From: Subsaximicrobium wynnwilliamsii | GTDB taxonomy: Bacteria; Bacteroidota; Bacteroidia; Flavobacteriales; Flavobacteriaceae | DNA: 64,000 nucleotides | Assembly (NCBI RefSeq): GCF_007997225.1 | Contig: NZ_VORM01000001.1 | Coordinates: 124,001-188,000, forward strand | Direction of reading: 5' to 3' | Shown: piece after piece, positions 59,770 through 64,000 of the stretch | How the letters are laid out: every line of letters starts with the position of its first letter | How positions within the stretch are numbered: the first letter of the stretch is position 1 | The notes under the pieces: generated by a model | The model's input: the letters and a program-made list of their open reading frames with translations, nothing else | Databases searched by the model: none | What the model was told of the DNA's origin: nothing | Translations under genes and position numbers: made by a program

Positions 59770-60810
59770 ATGGAAATCAAAAAGAAAGACATACGCGCGT
59801 TAACCAAAGAGCAACTTAGAACGTTCTTCGAGACCCAGGGCGATAAAGCCTTCCGAGGCAACCAAGTCTATGAATGGCTTTGGGGTAAAGCTGCCCACAG
59901 TTTTGAGGACATGACCAATGTCTCCAAGGAAACCAGACAGATGCTAGAAGCGCATTTCGTGATCAACCACATTAAAGTGGACCAAATGCAGCGCAGTAGC
60001 GACGGCACGGTTAAAAACGCAGTGAGACTGCATGATGGTTTAGTGGTAGAATCGGTTTTGATCCCTACCAAAAGTAGAACCACCGCTTGCGTATCCAGTC
60101 AAGTGGGTTGCAGTTTGGATTGTCGTTTCTGTGCGACTTCGCGATTGAAGCGCATGCGCAACCTCAATCCTGATGAGATTTATGATCAAGTGGTTGCCAT
60201 TGATAATGAAAGCCGACTCTATTTTGACCGACCGCTAAGCAACATCGTATTCATGGGCATGGGCGAACCCTTGATGAATTACAACAACATGATCAAGGCC
60301 ATAGATAAAATCACGTCTCCAGAAGGTTTGGGCATGTCACCAAAACGGATTACCGTTTCCACTTCGGGCGTGCCGAAAATGATCAAAAAAATGGCAGATG
60401 ATGAGGTCAAGTTTAAATTGGCGGTGTCTTTACACTCTGCGATTGACGAGATTAGAACCTCGATCATGCCTTTTAATGCGACCTTTCCCTTAGACGATTT
60501 ACGGGAATCCTTAGAATACTGGTACGCCAAAACCAAAAACCGAATTACCTATGAATATATAGTTTGGGACGGCATCAATGATAAGAAATCTGATGTGGAA
60601 GCCCTGATAAAATTCTGCAAGTTTGCACCCAGTAAAGTGAATTTAATTGAGTACAATCCTATTGATGATGGCGAGTTTCAGCAGGCCAACACGGAAGCCT
60701 TAGACATGTATGTATCCATGTTGGAAGCCAATCACATCACCGTGACTGTTAGGCGTTCTCGAGGCAAGGACATTGATGCCGCTTGCGGACAATTGGCGAA
60801 TAAAGGCTAA
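59770..60810 (+). CDS. rlmN: 23S rRNA (adenine2503-C2)-methyltransferase
   Basis: Radical-SAM methyltransferase acting on A2503 of 23S rRNA and A37 of some tRNAs. The 4Fe-4S motif is CSLDCRFCATS (CxxxCxxC, about 115-121). The GMGEPLMNYNN SAM-binding loop follows, then VSTSGVPKMIKKMA and, at the end, TVRRSRGKDIDAACGQL with the Cys that transiently links to RNA. The ATG at 59770 (MEIKKKDIRALTKEQL) is chosen; an upstream TTG in frame would add seven residues and overlap the promoter box. Length 346 is normal. Confidence 0.94.
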   Translation: MEIKKKDIRALTKEQLRTFFETQGDKAFRGNQVYEWLWGKAAHSFEDMTNVSKETRQMLEAHFVINHIKVDQMQRSSDGTVKNAVRLHDGLVVESVLIPTKSRTTACVSSQVGCSLDCRFCATSRLKRMRNLNPDEIYDQVVAIDNESRLYFDRPLSNIVFMGMGEPLMNYNNMIKAIDKITSPEGLGMSPKRITVSTSGVPKMIKKMADDEVKFKLAVSLHSAIDEIRTSIMPFNATFPLDDLRESLEYWYAKTKNRITYEYIVWDGINDKKSDVEALIKFCKFAPSKVNLIEYNPIDDGEFQQANTEALDMYVSMLEANHITVTVRRSRGKDIDAACGQLANKG

Positions 60811-60934
60811 TTTAGACCGCAATCAGGTTAATGTGCTCACCAGTGTATCACAAATAAAGCCATAGGCATTGCTAATCCTAGCATCGCGTTTGTAGAAGCT
60901 TGCAGCGCACATTCAAACTCAAAACACATAGAAT
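60811..60934. other. Short spacer after rlmN
   Basis: Only short fragments are seen, with no gene or repeat, before the terminator at 60935-60988. Confidence 0.4.
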
Positions 60935-60988
60935 AAAATAACCCAAATAAACCGCCAAAAATTGATCGGTTTATATGGGTTATTTTTT
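60935..60988. terminator. Strong terminator after rlmN
   Basis: AAAATAACCCAaATAAACCG pairs with CGGTTTATaTGGGTTATTTT (one internal mismatch) around a 12-nt loop and is followed by a T-run, 125 bp after the rlmN stop. It can work in both directions. Confidence 0.8.
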
Positions 60989-61082
60989 GACATGTGGTAA
61001 AGTTTCTTTTCTGAAGACTAGACTACTCCTCAAGTGCTTTAGCAAAAGCACTTGAGGCTTCGGTCACTTCTTCCAAAGCCCC

Positions 61083-61238
61083 CTAAAAGTGCTTCTCAAC
61101 AACAAGAGTTTGACCGTTTTCCTGTGTGGTGGTGCTCACTTTAGCTTCCGCTGTGTTAGTGATAATTCCGTCTGCTTTGGTTTCCGTGGAAATGGTTCTT
61201 ACTACAACGGCTTCCGTATTGGTTTGAGAATTTAGGCC
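61083..61238 (-). pseudogene. C-terminal coding fragment, no start codon
   Basis: The minus strand is open for 51 codons: TNTEAVVVRTISTETKADGI, then ITNTAEAKVSTTTQENGQTL and VVEKHF. It has a protein-like Thr/Glu/Val composition, but an in-frame stop immediately precedes it and there is no ATG. It looks like the tail of a lost gene or a short repeat protein. Family unknown. Confidence 0.4.
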
Positions 61239-61342
61239 TTACTAACTTTAAAAAAAGATATCTTGATTATCTTTGAAGGACTTGTATTAATTACTAATAT
61301 TGTGATTATCCAATGCTTAATCGTGAATTTATAAATTGTTAA

Positions 61343-63442
61343 ATGACAAAATCTAGACTTTTTGCCCTTTTAGCGCTGTTGCTCATTAACTTCACTAATT
61401 CTATCGCTCAAGTTCAGTCTAGCGGTAAAATGGAAGTTCACTTAGAACTACTAAATCCTTCTTCCGAAATTAATAATGGAACCGCAAAGGTGTCGATAGA
61501 AGGAGGTCTTGCTCCCTATCAATACAAATGGAGTAATGTAAACACGCCTTTAATTGCGTCAGAATCGGTTGGTTTGATTGAGGGGATGGAACATTCCGTA
61601 CTTGTAAGCGATGCCAGCGGAAATAAGGTTTCGAAGACATTTACCATTCCTGCAAAATCAATAACCGAAATTTTCAACAGCAAAGTGCAACCGGCGGTAG
61701 ATGTGCTAGGAGCCGTTCTATTTTGGGATGCTTTTGCTACACTTGGCATATATGATCCAGTAGTTTACACTTCTTATAAAAATATACCCCTTCCTCGAAT
61801 CGAAGTATCTACCGATGAGGAATACCTCGTAAAAAAATGGTTGGCTCCAGAGGGAAGCCAGGTGAAAAAAGGTGTCGAGATTGCATTGCTGGAAGGCAAT
61901 AATAATACAGCATTTTCTGTTTACGCTCCGGCCGAAGGAACTTTAGAACACGATACCAAAGAAGGATCTTTGATTTCCAGATTGCCCGAAACAGGTTCTT
62001 TCAATGCGCCGCTCCTTGGGATAATCCAATTTCAAGATCCCCAACCACTTTTACATCCCAACGGAGATGTAAAAACCAATAACATTCCTTTCATTGTTGT
62101 CTGGCTTATTTTGGGAAGTATTTTCTTTACGCTACGTTTAAAGTTCATAAACATTCGAGGATTTCGGCATTCTTTAGATTTGGCAAGGGGAAAGTATGAC
62201 GATCCCGATGCTCCAGGCACGATAACGCATTTTCAAGCTATGGCCACGGCTGTCTCTGCCACAGTGGGCCTGGGAAATATTGCAGGGGTAGCGGTGGCGA
62301 TTTCTCTGGGTGGTGCGGGCGCAACTTTCTGGATGTTTCTCGCAGGATTTTTCGGAATGTCCTTAAAGTTTGCCGAATGTACTTTGGGGGTGAAATATCG
62401 CTTTATTGATCACGACGGGCGCATTTTTGGAGGGCCTATGAATTATTTGCGCTATGGGCTGGAAAAGCGCAACCTTAAGAATTTGGGGAAATTCCTGGCA
62501 GTACTCTTTGCGGTTCTTGGAGTTGGAGCCTCATTTGGCGGTGGTAATATGTTGCAATCAAATCAGGCTTTTAAAATAGTGTCAGAGCAAATTCCCTTTT
62601 TACAAGGTCAGGGATTCTGGTTCGGAATTGGTTTCGCCCTTTTGGTAGGCGTAGTGATTATTGGTGGCATTAAAAGTATTGCTCAAGTGACCGCGAAAGT
62701 AGTTCCAGGTATGGCCATTTTGTACGTGTTGGGTTGTTTAATAGTGATAGGTTATCATTTTGAATATATTGGAGGTGCTTTTTTAGCCATTTATGATGGG
62801 GCTTTTTCTGCAGAAGCTTTGAAAGGTGGATTTATTGGCGTTTTGATCATAGGCTTGCAACGCGCTGCTTTTTCTAGTGAAGCAGGAGTAGGATCGGCCG
62901 CAATTGCTCACAGTGCCGCCAAAACCAATCACCCTATAGCCGATGGCTTCACTTCTTTGGTTGAACCTTTTATCGATACAATGCTGGTTTGTACCATGAC
63001 TGCCCTAGTTTTGATTTTTACTGGAATGCATGAAACCAGTAGCGGACTGGGTGGCGTAGAACTTACCGCTGATGCCTTTGGAAGTGTAGTTTCATGGTTC
63101 CCCTCAGTTTTGGCGGTCGCGGTATTTTTATTTGCTTTTTCTACTATGGTTTCCTGGTCATATTATGGCATGCGCTCTTGGACTTTTCTCTTTGGAAGAA
63201 GTAAAAAAGTGGAACTGATCTACAAAGTAATGTATTTAGGTTTTGTAGTATTAGGTGCTTCGGTAAGTTTAGGTGCTGTTTTAAGCTTCGCCGATATGAT
63301 GATCCTGGCCATGTCCTTTCCCAATATCATAGGATTGTATATTATGGCCCCTGAAATCAACGCCGACATGAAAATTTACTGGCAGAAATTAAAAGATGGG
63401 AAATTGTATATCAATCCAAGATTCTTAAAATCTGAAGATTAA
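61343..63442 (+). CDS. Alanine/sodium symporter (AGCS) with SprB-like and lipoyl-like extra domains
   Basis: 699 residues. A signal peptide (1-22) precedes a SprB-type repeat (about 34-102: NNGTAKVSIEGGLAPYQYKWSN..VLVSDASGN), then a first membrane helix (about 114-135). A lipoyl/biotinyl-like beta domain follows (about 150-215: YLVKKWLAPEGSQVKKGVEIALLEG), lacking the modified lysine, and then the AGCS transporter (about 245-690). The transporter has IPFIVVWLILGSIFFTLRLKFINIRGF and the Na-site region SATVGLGNIAGVAVAISLGG. It takes up alanine, glycine or a related amino acid with sodium. The extra domains face the periplasm if the signal is cleaved. Confidence 0.85.
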   Translation: MTKSRLFALLALLLINFTNSIAQVQSSGKMEVHLELLNPSSEINNGTAKVSIEGGLAPYQYKWSNVNTPLIASESVGLIEGMEHSVLVSDASGNKVSKTFTIPAKSITEIFNSKVQPAVDVLGAVLFWDAFATLGIYDPVVYTSYKNIPLPRIEVSTDEEYLVKKWLAPEGSQVKKGVEIALLEGNNNTAFSVYAPAEGTLEHDTKEGSLISRLPETGSFNAPLLGIIQFQDPQPLLHPNGDVKTNNIPFIVVWLILGSIFFTLRLKFINIRGFRHSLDLARGKYDDPDAPGTITHFQAMATAVSATVGLGNIAGVAVAISLGGAGATFWMFLAGFFGMSLKFAECTLGVKYRFIDHDGRIFGGPMNYLRYGLEKRNLKNLGKFLAVLFAVLGVGASFGGGNMLQSNQAFKIVSEQIPFLQGQGFWFGIGFALLVGVVIIGGIKSIAQVTAKVVPGMAILYVLGCLIVIGYHFEYIGGAFLAIYDGAFSAEALKGGFIGVLIIGLQRAAFSSEAGVGSAAIAHSAAKTNHPIADGFTSLVEPFIDTMLVCTMTALVLIFTGMHETSSGLGGVELTADAFGSVVSWFPSVLAVAVFLFAFSTMVSWSYYGMRSWTFLFGRSKKVELIYKVMYLGFVVLGASVSLGAVLSFADMMILAMSFPNIIGLYIMAPEINADMKIYWQKLKDGKLYINPRFLKSED

Positions 63443-63496
63443 GTTATCGTGAAATATAAATTTAGGGTGAGGCAGAAATTCTAAATTTTGAAGAAG

Positions 63497-63625
63497 TTAT
63501 TCAGTCCATAGTTTTCCAATGGAATAGGTACGGGCATCACCTGCAATTTCGACTCTTGCGCCTTTGTTTCTGCACACAAGGCTGCCGCCACGATCAGAAA
63601 GCTGGCGGGCATGTAATTCCTGTTT
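63497..63625 (-). pseudogene. C-terminal remnant of a PhzF-family protein
   Basis: The minus strand reads KQELHARQLSDRGGSLVCRN, then KGARVEIAGDARTYSIGKLW and TE. This fits the last strands of PhzF-like isomerases (xARQxSxRGGxLxCRxxGxRVxIxGxA...G.L). An in-frame stop precedes it. It overlaps a longer ORF in another frame that has no family features. It appears to be the leftover 3' end of a deleted gene. Confidence 0.55.
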
Positions 63626-63642
63626 TCAAGTTTTTCCCTGCT

Positions 63643-63665
63643 AACGCGAGCGTCCCGCTCGTGAC
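63643..63665. repeat. REP-like hairpin
   Basis: GCGAGCG-TCC-CGCTCGTGACGG: a 6-7-bp G/C-rich stem with a three-base loop, embedded in AT-rich DNA beside a probable REP-associated transposase remnant. This is the setting of REP/RAYT systems. Confidence 0.5.
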
Positions 63666-63738
63666 GGTTTGAGTAAGAGCCGCTATAAAAACATTTACGG
63701 AACAAACAAGAGGCTTGCACTAGTAAAAAAAGCATGAG

Positions 63739-63966
63739 TTGAAACTACAAATTGCAGATCCCAACCGCAGCCTACTTTATAAGTTTTATCCGCAGCTAGA
63801 TGTTTTTTATTGTGGAATTCATGCAATCACTTCGCTCAAGTGCAACGATGTATGGATTAGATATTATTTAACTCGGACAATTTATTTCAATGTTTTAGAA
63901 GAGCGCATAACCTACTGCAGAACTGAAAAAGGAATGAAAGTTTTTGCCCATTGTTTTATGCCATAG
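63739..63966 (+). pseudogene. Probable remnant of a REP-associated (Y1/IS200-like) transposase
   Basis: The end of the reading frame, ITYCRTEKGMKVFAHCFMP, matches the SLxYCxxxKGLKVYAYCIMPSHVH stretch of REP-associated tyrosine transposases. It stops (TAG) exactly where the HUH motif (SHVH) should begin. The first 45 codons show only weak resemblance, and initiation would need TTG. I read it as a frameshifted, truncated copy. The window ends 34 bases later, so the fate of the rest is unknown. Confidence 0.4.
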
Positions 63967-64000
63967 CTGAAACCTAACTGAATACAGATCATAAGGGAAT

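Noticed and set aside
63481-63735. 84-codon minus ORF near the right end
   Set aside because: Another frame of the same strand shows a clear PhzF-like C-terminal pattern, so this frame is a shadow over a decayed gene.

Overview
The window looks like chromosomal DNA of a marine-type flavobacterium (Bacteroidota, Flavobacteriaceae). The evidence is the arginine operon with proC inside it and a transcarbamylase of the acetyl/succinyl-ornithine type, GLPGLI-family secreted proteins beside an outer-membrane beta-barrel receptor, a DUF6090-type membrane protein, TAnnTTTG promoter boxes, and many small palindromic repeats between genes. No rRNA, tRNA or CRISPR array was recognised.

Positions 1-27609 are a nitrogen and amino-acid block. 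On the minus strand lie the arginine genes (GNAT acyltransferase, argG, argC, proC, argD, argF', argB cut by the left edge), a GapN-type aldehyde dehydrogenase, ilvA, ilvC, ilvN, ilvB and ilvD, then gltD and gltB. On the plus strand follow a P-II protein with amtB, and metK. Together they cover ammonium uptake and sensing, glutamate synthesis, and arginine, proline and branched-chain amino-acid synthesis. The gaps hold repeats, possible leader peptides and a ParE/RelE remnant.

Positions 27685-38442 hold an envelope locus: three GLPGLI proteins, a TonB-receptor-like protein, two thioredoxin-fold proteins that appear to be a later insertion (flanked by a 55-bp direct repeat), a small secreted protein, and a divergent sensor kinase/response regulator pair with 10-bp-spaced boxes in the shared promoter region. 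Positions 38617-42502 hold an orphan antitoxin-like gene with a truncated partner, a secreted beta protein, a deoxynucleoside kinase and ppk1.

Positions 42533-53475 are the most interesting part. Between the ppk1 and App1-type genes lies an array of six gene cassettes. Each cassette is bounded by its own inverted core (GTTATCTGC, GTTGGCAGTA, GTTGGCATT, GTTACCT, GTTAGCAAA, GTTGTGCTT), and neighbours are separated by ~100-200-nt imperfect palindromes. This is the architecture of integron attC sites; no integrase is present in the window. Two ORF-less group II intron copies sit at the same position in two of these sites. The cassette between them carries, in reverse orientation, a toxin-antitoxin-chaperone operon (PARP-like ADP-ribosyltransferase, small antitoxin, SecB-like chaperone) that resembles the CmdTAC phage-defence system.

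Positions 53602-64000 return to housekeeping genes: App1-type phosphatase, SRAP/HMCES, dtd, MazG-like, aroA, queA (with a triplicated mini-ORF leader), rlmN, and an alanine/sodium symporter with unusual extra domains. The right end holds decayed fragments (PhzF C-terminus, REP-associated transposase).
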